A stretch of DNA of 64,000 nt, taken from positions 105,975 to 169,974 of the forward strand of contig NZ_NPKR01000014.1 of NCBI RefSeq assembly GCF_008329535.1, given 5' to 3'. The DNA comes from Mycolicibacterium sp. P1-18 (lineage in GTDB: Bacteria > Actinomycetota > Actinomycetes > Mycobacteriales > Mycobacteriaceae). Under the pieces are notes generated by a model. It was not told the DNA's origin and made no database searches. It worked only from the letters and a program-made list of their open reading frames with translations. Below are positions 18,664 to 27,566 of the stretch, one piece after another (the stretch's first letter is position 1; each line of letters starts with the position of its first letter). Both the position numbers and the translations under genes were made by a program.

Positions 18664-19648
18664 CGCCGGCCGGTCGGACGCTGACGTCACCGAAGCGGTT
18701 TTGGTAGTCCCGCGGCTCGCCGGCCGTCACCGCCGCCAGCAGGTTGACGGCTTCGCGGCCGAAGGTCCACGGCGCCAGGTCGACGGCGGTGATCAGCGGG
18801 TTGCCCAGTTCCGTCGTCGGGTCGCTGCTCAACGACGCCAGCCCGAACGCGGGGCCGACGGGGTGCCCGACGGATTCCAGGATGGCCAGGGACCGTCCGG
18901 CGAACCCCTGCGGCGCGCACACCAGGGCGTCGATGTCCGGCGGTGCCACCGCCGCGCGGACTGCGGCACTCAGCTCCTCGGTGGTGGCGCCCAGCGGGCA
19001 GTCGAACGCGGACGGCTCGACGTCGTGTGCCGCGCACCAGTCCAGGTAGGTCTGCCGCACGTCGTCGGCCCAGGACGAGTAGAACTGCTGATCGGATCCC
19101 ACGAAGGCGGGTCTGCGAAAGCCGCTGTGGCGCAGAAGGTTCAGCACGGTGCGGGCGAGTTCTGCGTGCGGCGCCTCGATCACGGCGGCCACCGCGTCGG
19201 CGAGGGCCGCGGGGGGTCGCCCGGCGGTCACCATGGGGACGCCGGCCTCGACCAGGCGCTCGAGCATGGGGTCACCGGGCAGCGGGTCGACGGCGATGAC
19301 GCCGTCGACCTGGAAGTGCCGCGGACCGACGTCGGCGTCACGGGCGAAGAGCGTCAGGTCGGCGTCGTGCTCGGCCGAACCGTGCGCGGCACCGAACGCG
19401 AACTCCATGTAGAAGTTGAAGTTTCGCGCCACGGGCGGGATGTAGATGCCGAAGGCGCCGACGCTGCGGCCACGGAGTTGGCGGGCGGCGCGGTTGCCGA
19501 CGTAGCCGAGCTCGCGAGCCGCGGCCGCCACCCGGGCGGCGGTCGGCGGCGACACCCGGCCACCGCCGTGCAGAGCGTCCGACACGGTCGTCTTGGACAG
19601 GCCGACGTGCTGGGCGATCTCCACGATCGTCACCCGCCTCGCCGCCAT
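18644..19648 (-). CDS. LacI-family transcriptional regulator
   Basis: A 334-residue regulator. The N-terminal LacI HTH is TIVEIAQHVGLSKTTVSDAL followed by the hinge region VAAAARELGYVGNRAARQL; the remainder is a periplasmic-binding-protein-like effector domain. ATG at 19648 is chosen because it puts the HTH at residues 5-25 as in the family. It faces the symporter/amidohydrolase operon across 108 bases that contain a perfect 20-bp palindrome with the AACGTT centre LacI proteins favour. Effector unknown. Confidence 0.9.
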   Translation of the reverse strand: MAARRVTIVEIAQHVGLSKTTVSDALHGGGRVSPPTAARVAAAARELGYVGNRAARQLRGRSVGAFGIYIPPVARNFNFYMEFAFGAAHGSAEHDADLTLFARDADVGPRHFQVDGVIAVDPLPGDPMLERLVEAGVPMVTAGRPPAALADAVAAVIEAPHAELARTVLNLLRHSGFRRPAFVGSDQQFYSSWADDVRQTYLDWCAAHDVEPSAFDCPLGATTEELSAAVRAAVAPPDIDALVCAPQGFAGRSLAILESVGHPVGPAFGLASLSSDPTTELGNPLITAVDLAPWTFGREAVNLLAAVTAGEPRDYQNRFGDVSVRPAGERIATP

Positions 19649-19721
19649 CCGGTCATCGTAGCCAGCCGGTGACAAGGCGTCGGACTCTTGACAACGCGCG
19701 CCTGTGGCGCGAGTCTCATCT

Positions 19722-19741
19722 GTGCCGGAACGTTCCGGCAC
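19722..19741. promoter_or_regulatory. Perfect 20-bp palindrome, probable LacI-type operator
   Basis: GTGCCGGAACGTTCCGGCAC is fully symmetric with a central CpG, the hallmark of LacI-family operators. It lies 16 bases before the first gene of the symporter operon and downstream of a TTGACA at 19688-19693, a position that would block transcription. The adjacent divergent LacI gene is the obvious ligand-binding partner. Confidence 0.8.
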
Positions 19742-19756
19742 GAAACGGAGACGCCG

Positions 19757-19966
19757 ATGGCCACGCCCGTCCCACGCCCACCGAAGTCGCGCGGCGCGCG
19801 GATCGTGCTCGCGATCGCCGTCCTGAACTTCGTGATCCTGCTGTTCCCGCCGCTGACGTGGTTCGTCGGCCAGGGCGGGGTCTGGTTCTTTCTGATCACC
19901 GGAGTGATCGGGGTGCTCTCGCTACTGGTCATGTACCGCGTCGACGCCTCCGCCGGGAAGGACTGA
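19757..19966 (+). CDS. Small two-helix membrane protein, partner of SSS symporter
   Basis: A 69-residue protein with a basic N-terminus (PRPPKSRGARI) and two predicted helices, AIAVLNFVILLFPPLTWFV and FFLITGVIGVLSLLVMYRV. Small membrane proteins of this kind often precede sodium:solute symporters and are thought to be accessory subunits. Start ATG at 19757 follows a GGAG. The symporter starts two bases after its stop. Confidence 0.75.
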   Translation: MATPVPRPPKSRGARIVLAIAVLNFVILLFPPLTWFVGQGGVWFFLITGVIGVLSLLVMYRVDASAGKD

Positions 19967-19967
19967 G

Positions 19968-21455
19968 ATGAACGTCCTCATCGGTTACGGCGGTGTCGCG
20001 GTTTTCCTAATCGTGTTGTTCGTCGTTCTGCAGCGCACCAAGGGCAGCGCCGACTTCAGCGAATATGCCACCGCGGGGCGGTCTTTCGGACCCGTGTTTT
20101 CGGCCATGGCCTTCGTCAACACCTGGCTGCCCGGCACCATCTTCATCGCCTTCGCCGGCTACGCCGCCAGCGCGGGCGCCATCGGCTTCTACTTCGTGGC
20201 GTACTCCATCCTCGCGGTCGTCCTGATGTTCCTGCTGGCCAAGCCGGTGCACGAATGGGGACGCCAATTCGACCTGCGCACCCAGGCCGACCTGCTCGGT
20301 CTGCGCTACGGATGCACCAAGGTGCGGGTGATCGCCGCCGTCATCGGGACCATCGCGTCGTTCCCGTGGGTGGTGCTCGGAATGCAGTCCCTGACACTGG
20401 TCTTCGAATACCTGTCCTTCGGCACGGTGCCCGCGGCGTGGGCGGTGCTGATCGGCATCGGCGTCCTCGTCGTCCGGCAGTGGTGGACCGTGCGCCTCGG
20501 TGCCCGCGGCCTGGTCATCAGCGACTTCGTCCAGGGCGTCGTCGCCTACCTCTTCGGCACCGTGCTGATCCTGGGGCTGCTCACCTGGCTGCTCACCAAC
20601 GGCCACGGTTTCGGTGAGGTTGCGCCCGCGTTCTTCACCCTGCCGGGCCCGGGCAGCGTCGACGGCCCGCTCTACCTGTTCTCCCTCATCGCCACCGGTG
20701 CCCTTGGCGGCTGGTGCTGGCCCGACATCTTCGTGCGGCTGTTCGCCTCCAAGAGCACCAAGTCCATCAAGCAGGCGGCGGTGATGGCCACCCCGCTGCT
20801 GGTGATCTTCGGCTCGTCACTGTGCTTGTTGGCCATGGCCGCATCCACGCTGCCCGGCGTCGCCGACGCACCCGACGAGGTCTGGTTCCTGACCGCCTCG
20901 GTGGGCGGACCCGTCGTGCTGACGTTGGCGGGGGTGTGCGTGCTCGCCGCGACGATGGGGAACGTGGGCGCCAATCTCCAAGCCCTCGGCGCCCAGATCG
21001 CCAACGACGTCGTAGGCGTGGCCCGCGGCACCCGCGTCGAGGATCCCCGCTGGGGCAAGGTGTCGGTCGCGGCGCTGACGCTGCTGGCGGGTGCCATCGC
21101 GGTCGCTACCACGAACGTGTTGTCCTCGGGCATGGTCGCCTTGGCGCAGGTGTCGTACCAGGGCATCGTGCAGCTGGCGCCGACGGTGTTCCTCGGCATC
21201 TTCTGGCGGCGGGGCAACGCCACCGCGGCCTGCGCGGCGATGGTGCTCGGCTTCGCGACCGCCTGCGTACTGCAGCTGTCGTTCCCCATCGCGATCCCGG
21301 CGCTCGGCGGCATGACCTCCGGGGTGGCCGCACTCGCGGTCAACGTCGCGGTCTACGTCGCGGTCTCCTACCTCAAGCCCGCCGGCGAGGACGAGCGACG
21401 GCGCGTCGACGAACTCTTCGACTCACTACACACACCGGAACGGATCACGAGATGA
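19968..21455 (+). CDS. Sodium:solute symporter (SSS family)
   Basis: A 495-residue polytopic protein with about 13 membrane helices. Family features are the early FSEYATAGRSFGPVFSAMAF region, the conserved GYAASAGAIGFYF, and LFASKSTKSIKQAA in a cytoplasmic loop. It would import an organic solute with Na+. The downstream amidohydrolase overlaps its stop by ATGA, suggesting that the imported compound is deacylated in the cytoplasm. Control by the LacI regulator is inferred from the palindrome upstream. Confidence 0.9.
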   Translation: MNVLIGYGGVAVFLIVLFVVLQRTKGSADFSEYATAGRSFGPVFSAMAFVNTWLPGTIFIAFAGYAASAGAIGFYFVAYSILAVVLMFLLAKPVHEWGRQFDLRTQADLLGLRYGCTKVRVIAAVIGTIASFPWVVLGMQSLTLVFEYLSFGTVPAAWAVLIGIGVLVVRQWWTVRLGARGLVISDFVQGVVAYLFGTVLILGLLTWLLTNGHGFGEVAPAFFTLPGPGSVDGPLYLFSLIATGALGGWCWPDIFVRLFASKSTKSIKQAAVMATPLLVIFGSSLCLLAMAASTLPGVADAPDEVWFLTASVGGPVVLTLAGVCVLAATMGNVGANLQALGAQIANDVVGVARGTRVEDPRWGKVSVAALTLLAGAIAVATTNVLSSGMVALAQVSYQGIVQLAPTVFLGIFWRRGNATAACAAMVLGFATACVLQLSFPIAIPALGGMTSGVAALAVNVAVYVAVSYLKPAGEDERRRVDELFDSLHTPERITR

Positions 21456-22561
21456 CGGCAACACGGCGCACGGGCTACGTCTGGCACGAGCGATATGCCT
21501 GGCACGACACCGGAACCCACGTCGGCGTCTTTCCGGCCGGCGGTTTCAACCAGCCGCACATGACGTTCGAGAGCGGGGAGTCGAAGTCGAGAATGGCTGG
21601 GCTGGTCGAGGTTTCGGGCATGATCGACGAACTGGTGCGGGTGACACCGCGGATGGCGTCCCGCGACGACTTGCTCCGCGTACACGACGCCGCCCACGTC
21701 GACCGCATCGAGCGCGAGAGCGCCGACCGCGGCGGCGACGGAGGCGACGGTTTCACCCCCTTCGGCCGCGGGTCCTACGACATCGCCCGGCTGGCCGCCG
21801 GTGGCACCATGGCCGCCGCGGAGGCCGTGCTGACCGGTGCCGTCGACAACGCGTACGCACTGGTGCGCCCGCCGGGCCACCACGCCCGCCGCGACATGGG
21901 CATGGGCTACTGCCTGTTCTCGAACGTCTGCGTCGCAATCGAATACGTGCGCGCCACCTTCGGGGTGCGGCGCGTCGCGATCGTCGACTACGACGTGCAC
22001 CACGGCAACGGCGCCGAGTCGATCTACGCCGAGGACGCCGACGTGCTGACCATCTCGCTGCACCAGGACCGGCTGTTTCCGCAGGACACCGGCAGCGTCA
22101 CCGAGACCGGCGCGCAGGGCACCAACCTCAACGTGCCCCTGCCGGCCGGTTCCGGCAACGGCGCCTACCGCGCGGCGATCGAACGCGTCGCGATCCCGGC
22201 CGTCACCGCCTTCCGGCCCGACATCATCTTCGTCTCCAGCGGTTTCGACCCCAGCCCCGTCGACCCTTTGGGCTGCATGACCGTCACCTCCGGGGGGTTC
22301 AAGGAAATGGCGACCCTACTGGTGCAGCTGGCCGAGGACGTCTGCGGCGGCAAGATCGTGTTCTCCCACGAAGGCGGGTACTCGCCAGTGCACGTGCCGT
22401 TCTGCGGACTCGCGGTACTCGAGGCGATGTCCGGGCACGAGACGGGCGTGCCGGATCCGTTCGGGCAGAGCTTCGACGCCTCACCCGCCCACGTGCTGCA
22501 GCCGTGGCAGGACGCGGTGATCGCCCAGGCGGCGCTGATTGCCGACGCCTTGCGGCTGTAG
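21452..22561 (+). CDS. Class II HDAC-like amidohydrolase (acetylpolyamine/acetoin-type deacetylase)
   Basis: A 369-residue Zn amidohydrolase of the arginase/deacetylase fold. Catalytic and metal motifs are visible: LVRPPGHHARRDMGMGYCLFSN with the tandem His, the Zn ligands in IVDYDVHHGNG and SSGFDPSPVDPLG, and SHEGGYS near the end. Bacterial members remove acyl groups from amines or other amides rather than histones. The ATG at 21452 overlaps the symporter stop. Together with the symporter it forms a probable scavenging pathway for an N-acyl compound. Confidence 0.88.
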   Translation: MTATRRTGYVWHERYAWHDTGTHVGVFPAGGFNQPHMTFESGESKSRMAGLVEVSGMIDELVRVTPRMASRDDLLRVHDAAHVDRIERESADRGGDGGDGFTPFGRGSYDIARLAAGGTMAAAEAVLTGAVDNAYALVRPPGHHARRDMGMGYCLFSNVCVAIEYVRATFGVRRVAIVDYDVHHGNGAESIYAEDADVLTISLHQDRLFPQDTGSVTETGAQGTNLNVPLPAGSGNGAYRAAIERVAIPAVTAFRPDIIFVSSGFDPSPVDPLGCMTVTSGGFKEMATLLVQLAEDVCGGKIVFSHEGGYSPVHVPFCGLAVLEAMSGHETGVPDPFGQSFDASPAHVLQPWQDAVIAQAALIADALRL

Positions 22562-22612
22562 CGGCCGCCCGGCGTCGAACCCGCTCCGCTCGAGGGAGCA
22601 CCCGAACCGACT

Positions 22613-22708
22613 AATGCATTGAGAGGCAATGCATTCAGGTAGTTGCCAGGTTCGAGATCTTCAGTTTCATTTCAGGTTCATCGGTCAACATCACCCTCAG
22701 CAATGCAT
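22613..22708. repeat. Three AATGCAT(T) motifs in intergenic region
   Basis: AATGCATT occurs at 22613-22620 and 22628-22635 and AATGCAT at 22702-22708. Each AATGCATT is itself palindromic. They bracket the CTTCAG-type box and may be sites for a second regulator; no function is established. Confidence 0.35.
22633..22680 (+). promoter_or_regulatory. CTTCAG-type direct-repeat box (copy A)
   Basis: CTTCAGTTTCA (22659-22669) and TTTCAGGTTCA (22670-22680) are adjacent 11-bp direct repeats. A weaker pair, ATTCAGG and GCCAGG with the same 11-base step, lies at 22633-22650. Such spacing is that of PhoB/OmpR-family binding sites. It ends 82 bases before the 2H phosphoesterase start. Confidence 0.55.
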
Positions 22709-22762
22709 CGCCGTGGTGTTTGCCGCCCGGTCCGCCGGGTCTCTTCTTGAGAGAGAAGCGCA

Positions 22763-23467
22763 ATGACCCTGGTGACACTCGACGTCGTCTTCGTCCTTCC
22801 TCGACGACTACGTCAATTGGCGGTGACGTCCAGCAACCAGCTGGCCGACGCCATGGACGCCCACGGCGGCGCGTGCTTCCGCCTCGGCGCGGACTTCCCG
22901 GGGCAGTCCGACGGGCCGTGCGAGCCGCACGTGTCGATCTTCATGATGGCCGTCGAGGACCACGAAGTGTCCGAGGTCGGCGCCGCGTTGGCCGAGGCGG
23001 CCAGGACGTGCGAGCCGGTCGCGGCCACGGCCACGCAGTACCGGCACAACCACGAGGGCGCCCCCGAGGTGTTCTTCGACCACACCGACGGGTTTCGGAA
23101 CGTGCAGCGGGCCGTGGTCGCCGCGGTGGAACCGCTGCGCCGCGGCCGGCTTCGAGAACACGGGCCGGGCGGGGAGCCGCTGGCGGCGATCCTCGCCGAC
23201 CCGCACCCCGACGACCCGGCGCGGGTGCGTCAACTGCGGCGCTACGGCTTCGACGACGTCTCCGACGACGAGGACGACCGGTTCAACCCGCACGTCACTC
23301 TCACCTGGCCGCGTGACGAGACCAGCCGCACCGAGCTGTTGGCGCTGCCCTCGGTCGGCGAATTCAGCGGCGAACTGGTCGATTTGGCGCTCTACGGGAT
23401 GAGTCCGAACGGAACCTGCACCACCCGCTACGGCTCCTGGACCATGACGGGGCGGCGACTCCGATGA
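22763..23467 (+). CDS. 2H phosphoesterase-superfamily protein
   Basis: A 234-residue protein with the two HxT/S motifs of 2H phosphoesterases, PHVSIFM (His56, Ser58) and PHVTLTW (His177, Thr179), about 120 residues apart. Relatives act on 2',3'-cyclic nucleotide or cyclic phosphate ends (2'-5' RNA ligase/cyclic phosphodiesterase type). The insert between them (residues 85-170) is acidic and includes SDDEDDR. Its stop overlaps the MFS gene start by ATGA. A response-regulator-like box precedes it. Substrate unknown. Confidence 0.78.
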   Translation: MTLVTLDVVFVLPRRLRQLAVTSSNQLADAMDAHGGACFRLGADFPGQSDGPCEPHVSIFMMAVEDHEVSEVGAALAEAARTCEPVAATATQYRHNHEGAPEVFFDHTDGFRNVQRAVVAAVEPLRRGRLREHGPGGEPLAAILADPHPDDPARVRQLRRYGFDDVSDDEDDRFNPHVTLTWPRDETSRTELLALPSVGEFSGELVDLALYGMSPNGTCTTRYGSWTMTGRRLR

Positions 23468-24729
23468 CGGCGGACGGTCCGGAACTCAAGCGTTCCCTGT
23501 GGGCGCTGGACGGGGTCAACTTCTTCCTCGCGGACGTACAGGCCGGCCTCGGGCCGTTCCTCGGCGTGTACCTCATCAACAAGGAGACGTGGAACCCCGC
23601 CAACATCGGGCTGATCCTCACCCTCGGCGGGGCCGTCGGACTCCTGCTCAACGCGCCCGCGGGGGCGTTGATCGACGCCACGCGGCACAAGCGCGCGCTG
23701 CTGGCCGCCGCGGCCGCCCTCACCTCGTTCGGCACCTTCATCGTCACGCTCAAGCCGACGTTTGCGATCGTCACGGCCGCGCAGTTGATCACCGGGGTGG
23801 CGGGTGTGGTGCTGGGCCCGGTGATCGCGGCCATCGCACTCGGCATGGTCGGGCCCAAGAGGTACGCCGCCCAGACCGGCCGCATGCAGGCGTTCAACCA
23901 TGCGGGCAACGTGATGGGTTCTGCCGTCGCCGGTCTCGCGGGTTACCTCATCAGCCTGAAGATGGGCTTCTGGCTGGCCAGCCTGTTCGGCATCTTCGTC
24001 GTGTTGTCGACGCTGTTGATCAAGGGACATCTGATCAACGACGACCTGGCCCGCGGCTTGACGCCGAAGGACGCCGACGGTGACGACGACAAGCCCTCGG
24101 GGTTTCGGATGCTGCTGCGCAACCGCCCGTTGCTGTTGCTGGCGGCCGTGGTCGGATTGTGGCAGTTGGCCAACGCGGCCATGCTGCCCATCACCGGCCA
24201 GAAGCTGGCCGTCGGCGACACCGGCGACGGTGCGCTGTACCAGGCGGCACTCATCATCGTGGCGCAGGTCGTGATGATTCCGATGGCGCTCCTGGTGTCC
24301 AAGAAGGGCGACCGGTGGGGCCGAAAACCGTTGATGGTGGCGGCATTCCTGGTGCTGCCCGTCCGCGGCCTCCTGTTCGTCCTCGCGTCCAACCCCGGCG
24401 AGGTGATCGCCGTGCAAGCCCTCGACGGCATCGGGGCCGGCCTGCAGGGCGCGCTCTTCGCGATCATGGTGGCCGACCTGACCCGGGGGAGCGGCCGCTT
24501 CAACGTCGCGTTCGGTGCGGCGACGATGGTGCAGGGCATCGGCGGAACCCTCAGCCCGGCACTGGCCGGCGCGATCGACCAGGCGGCGGGCTACACCACC
24601 GCCATGCTCGCGCTGACCGGCATCGCCGTCGTGGCGCTGGTGCTGCTGATCGTCGCCGTTCCCGAGACGCGCTCCTCGGTCGACGACCCACCGAAGGCCG
24701 CCGAACCCTCGCCAAGCCCCGTGGGCTAG
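23464..24729 (+). CDS. MFS transporter
   Basis: A 421-residue protein with about 12 membrane helices in two halves separated by a charged loop near residue 195-215 (LTPKDADGDDDKPSG). The MFS loop motif appears as GALIDATRHKRALL after helix 2 and KKGDRWGRKPLMV in the second half. The substrate is not evident; relatives are drug or metabolite exporters. It is translationally coupled to the 2H phosphoesterase, so the two may act on one pathway. Confidence 0.85.
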   Translation: MTADGPELKRSLWALDGVNFFLADVQAGLGPFLGVYLINKETWNPANIGLILTLGGAVGLLLNAPAGALIDATRHKRALLAAAAALTSFGTFIVTLKPTFAIVTAAQLITGVAGVVLGPVIAAIALGMVGPKRYAAQTGRMQAFNHAGNVMGSAVAGLAGYLISLKMGFWLASLFGIFVVLSTLLIKGHLINDDLARGLTPKDADGDDDKPSGFRMLLRNRPLLLLAAVVGLWQLANAAMLPITGQKLAVGDTGDGALYQAALIIVAQVVMIPMALLVSKKGDRWGRKPLMVAAFLVLPVRGLLFVLASNPGEVIAVQALDGIGAGLQGALFAIMVADLTRGSGRFNVAFGAATMVQGIGGTLSPALAGAIDQAAGYTTAMLALTGIAVVALVLLIVAVPETRSSVDDPPKAAEPSPSPVG

Positions 24730-24759
24730 CGGTCCCTCCGGCGGGCATATCGTCACCTG

Positions 24760-25722
24760 GTGAGCACCCACGAAACTCCGCGGACCCAGATCGCCGTCCT
24801 CGACGACTATCAGAACGTCGCGCTGACCTCGGCCGACTGGTCGCCGGTGACCTCGCGCGCGGACGTGACGACGTTCACCGACCACGTCGGCGACCCCGAC
24901 GAGTTGGTGGCGCGGCTCGAGCCGTTCGACGTGGTGTTCGTGATGCGGGAGCGAACCCCGTTGCCGCGCAACGTCCTCGAGCGTCTTCCCCGGCTGCGGA
25001 TGATCGCCTCCACCGGTCCGGGCAACGCGTCGATCGACATGGCGGCGGCCGAGGAACTGGGCATCCACGTCAGCGGCACGGGCGGCAGTGTCGCGTCGAC
25101 GGTGGAACTCACCTGGGCGCTGATCCTGGCGTCGGCGCGGCACCTGGTGGCCGAGAGCCGGTCGATCGCCGACGGCGGATGGCAGACCACCGTCGGACTC
25201 GAACTGGACCGCAAGGTGCTGGGCGTGCTCGGCCTCGGGCGGATCGGGACGCAGATCGCCCGCATCGGGGCGGCCTTCGGCATGGACGTGGTGGCGTGGA
25301 GCCAGAACCTCACCCCCGACGCCGCCGCCGAAGCTGGGGCGCGCTACCTGCCGCGGGAGGAATTCTTCGCGACCGCCGACGTGCTGACCGTCCACCTCAA
25401 GCTCGGCGAACGGACCCGCGGCCTGATCGGTGCTGCGGAGCTAGCCGCGATGAAACCATCTGCGCTGCTGGTGAACACATCCCGCGGGCCGATCGTCGAC
25501 GAGGCCGCGTTGATCCATGCACTGGAGTCCGGCACCATCGCCGGCGCGGGTCTCGACGTCTTCGACATCGAACCCCTGCCGGCCGGCCATCCCCTGCGCA
25601 CGATGGCCAACGTGACGGCCACCCCGCACCTCGGCTACGTGGCCGACCGGGCGTACGGCATCTTCTTCCGTGACGGGGTCGCCGCGATCTCGGAGTGGCT
25701 CGACGGTCGCTCCGCCGGATAG
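24760..25722 (+). CDS. D-2-hydroxyacid dehydrogenase (NAD-binding)
   Basis: A 320-residue member of the D-isomer 2-hydroxyacid dehydrogenase family. The NAD fold is GVLGLGRIGTQIARIGAAFG near 150-170; the catalytic triad corresponds to Arg in LVNTSRGPIVDE, a following Glu in IEPLP, and His in TATPHLGYV. It reduces or oxidises a 2-keto/2-hydroxy acid with NAD(P)H; the substrate is unknown. Start is GTG at 24760, preceded by few bases of MFS trailer. Confidence 0.9.
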   Translation: MSTHETPRTQIAVLDDYQNVALTSADWSPVTSRADVTTFTDHVGDPDELVARLEPFDVVFVMRERTPLPRNVLERLPRLRMIASTGPGNASIDMAAAEELGIHVSGTGGSVASTVELTWALILASARHLVAESRSIADGGWQTTVGLELDRKVLGVLGLGRIGTQIARIGAAFGMDVVAWSQNLTPDAAAEAGARYLPREEFFATADVLTVHLKLGERTRGLIGAAELAAMKPSALLVNTSRGPIVDEAALIHALESGTIAGAGLDVFDIEPLPAGHPLRTMANVTATPHLGYVADRAYGIFFRDGVAAISEWLDGRSAG

Positions 25723-26547
25723 ATGCAATCTTCTGGTTCATCCGAGTTGCCCCGTGAGTGGAGGGGATCGGATCGCGACGGACGCGTCGCGGTCGCCACC
25801 GCGGCACTCGTCGTAATCGCCCTAGTCTCCTTGTCGTTCGGGGCGGTCGTGGCAGTGGGCGGTAACCCCTTTGGCCTCCTCTACGCGGCACTGTTCGGCG
25901 CGATCATGCTGCTGGTTGCCGCGTTCGGCGTGGTCACTCGCACTCAACGGCGTGATGTGGCAAGTGAGGTCAGGACGGTGACTGCGGCTGGAGCACCGGC
26001 GACCGAAATCTCATACTCACCGCGGCAGTTCGCATTGTTGGTCGCGCTGATGACGGCCCTCGCGGGCACGTGTCTGATTGGTGCCGGTCACCTCCTCCTT
26101 GGCCCGGGAATGTCAGTCGCGTCGGCGCTGCTCGCCGGGTTCGGACTCCTTGGTGCGACGTTTCCCCTGTCTGCGCTCCTCGGGCGTATCCGCCGCGGCG
26201 GACTGACCTTGTCTGAAGCTGGAGTGTCACAACGCGGTTGGAGCTTTGAGTCGTCCTTGGCGTGGGCCGACGTCGCTGGGGTGAAGACCGCGTTCAACGG
26301 CCACCCCGTCATCCTGCTGATCGGGTATGCGAATGCCCAGTGGACACCGTGGTACGCGACCCGGCTGTGGCGCATCGACCGCATTCCGCCGGCACCGATG
26401 ATCGAAGTCGACTGCCGAAAGTTCGACGTCGACTGCTCGGCTCTCCACGACTATCTCGCGTGCTACGTCGACGGTGCCGACCTACGTGCCGAGTTGGGGA
26501 CCGCTGCGGCCGTCGAGCGCGCGCGTCGGACGGGATCGCACCACTGA
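25723..26547 (+). CDS. Membrane protein with C-terminal PH-like domain
   Basis: A 274-residue protein starting directly at the previous stop. Two helix pairs are predicted (about 24-45, 50-68 and 103-123, 129-150), followed by a soluble region, roughly residues 160-265, of beta-rich bacterial PH-like character (GLTLSEAGVSQRGWSFESSLAWADV). No catalytic motif is visible and I do not recognise a specific family. GC at third positions is lower than in its neighbours, hinting at the start of an accessory region. Confidence 0.65.
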   Translation: MQSSGSSELPREWRGSDRDGRVAVATAALVVIALVSLSFGAVVAVGGNPFGLLYAALFGAIMLLVAAFGVVTRTQRRDVASEVRTVTAAGAPATEISYSPRQFALLVALMTALAGTCLIGAGHLLLGPGMSVASALLAGFGLLGATFPLSALLGRIRRGGLTLSEAGVSQRGWSFESSLAWADVAGVKTAFNGHPVILLIGYANAQWTPWYATRLWRIDRIPPAPMIEVDCRKFDVDCSALHDYLACYVDGADLRAELGTAAAVERARRTGSHH

Positions 26548-26619
26548 TCCGCGGTGGCGTCATCGTGGCTGGCGCCAACTCGTGTTTGGCGGCGGGAGTG
26601 GGTGGCTAGAGACGTAGGG

Positions 26620-26808
26620 ATGACCACGACACGGAGGTTCGGTACGTCCCTGGTGTGCGCGGCTGCGGCGCTGGTGCCTGGGTCGGTGGCCAAGTGGTTG
26701 GAGTTCGACGACGGCGTGCAGCGCTACTCGTTCGACATCCGGACGTCGGGGACCGGCACCCAGGACGTCGACGTCGCCGTCGACACGGGTGTGGCCACGA
26801 AGAAGTAG
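26620..26808 (+). CDS. Small possibly exported hypothetical protein
   Basis: A 62-residue frame from ATG 26620 with a signal-like opening (TTTRRFGTSLVCAAAALVPGSVA) and a short polar remainder ending TGVATKK. It is convergent with the TetR gene two bases away. It could be a real exported peptide or a gene remnant. Confidence 0.35.
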   Translation: MTTTRRFGTSLVCAAAALVPGSVAKWLEFDDGVQRYSFDIRTSGTGTQDVDVAVDTGVATKK

Positions 26809-26809
26809 G

Positions 26810-27421
26810 TCAGTGGCGTTTGAGCGCCCTGCCGTTGGCGGTCAGGATCTCGTCGGACAGCTCGGGGTCGGCCTGGGCGATGGCGCGGGCGAGGAGTTGC
26901 GCGCCCACCATCTGGCTGAACAATGCGATGGCCTGTTCTCGAGCCCTGCGGGGGTCGAGCTTGGTGTTGGTCTGTCGGGCGCTGGTCTGAAGTAGCTCGG
27001 TGAAGGCGGCGAGGTAACCCGTCAATCCGCGCTGATACTCCGCCTGGGCCTGGAGTCCGTGCCGCCCGGCATCGGCGGCCAGCGCGGCGGACGCGCACCC
27101 GTGCTCGGGGTGGTCGCGGTGTTCGGTGCTGAGGTAGGTGTCCACCAGGGCGTTGAGGGCAGCGCGGGCGGAGCGGGTGTGGCCGTCGACCACCTCGGCA
27201 ACGGTGTCGAGGGAGTCCGTGAAGCCCTTGTTGAGCACCTCCACCGCCAAGTCGTCCTTGGATGCGAAGTGGTTGTAGAACCCGCCATGGGTCATCCCGG
27301 CCGTCTTCATGACCTCGTCGATGCCGACGCCGTCGATTCCGCGGGCCTTGAAGCCTTGACCGGCGGCGGCCACGATCCGCTCTCGGTTCAGTTCCTTCTG
27401 CTGGCGTGAGATGCGAGGCAT
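26810..27421 (-). CDS. TetR/AcrR-family transcriptional regulator
   Basis: A 203-residue repressor. HTH spans about residues 12-58, with IVAAAGQGFKARGIDGVGID and MTHGGFYNHFASKDDL; the C-terminal ligand domain includes GCASAALAADAGRHG, common in TetR proteins controlling reductases and efflux. ATG at 27421 is chosen by the PRISRQQKE opening. It diverges from two oxidoreductase genes, with a 12-bp palindrome between them, so it likely represses them. Confidence 0.88.
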   Translation of the reverse strand: MPRISRQQKELNRERIVAAAGQGFKARGIDGVGIDEVMKTAGMTHGGFYNHFASKDDLAVEVLNKGFTDSLDTVAEVVDGHTRSARAALNALVDTYLSTEHRDHPEHGCASAALAADAGRHGLQAQAEYQRGLTGYLAAFTELLQTSARQTNTKLDPRRAREQAIALFSQMVGAQLLARAIAQADPELSDEILTANGRALKRH

Positions 27422-27566
27422 GGGTTCTCTTCTCCTGCGGGCGTGACTGGCGAGCAGCACCGCGCTCTTCGATGGTGGTCATCATCAAAGTACAGGTCGG
27501 TCAATCGTGCGATGCTCGTTCGGCTTGACGGCTATTGATGACGCATGACAGCATTGAGTCTATCGA

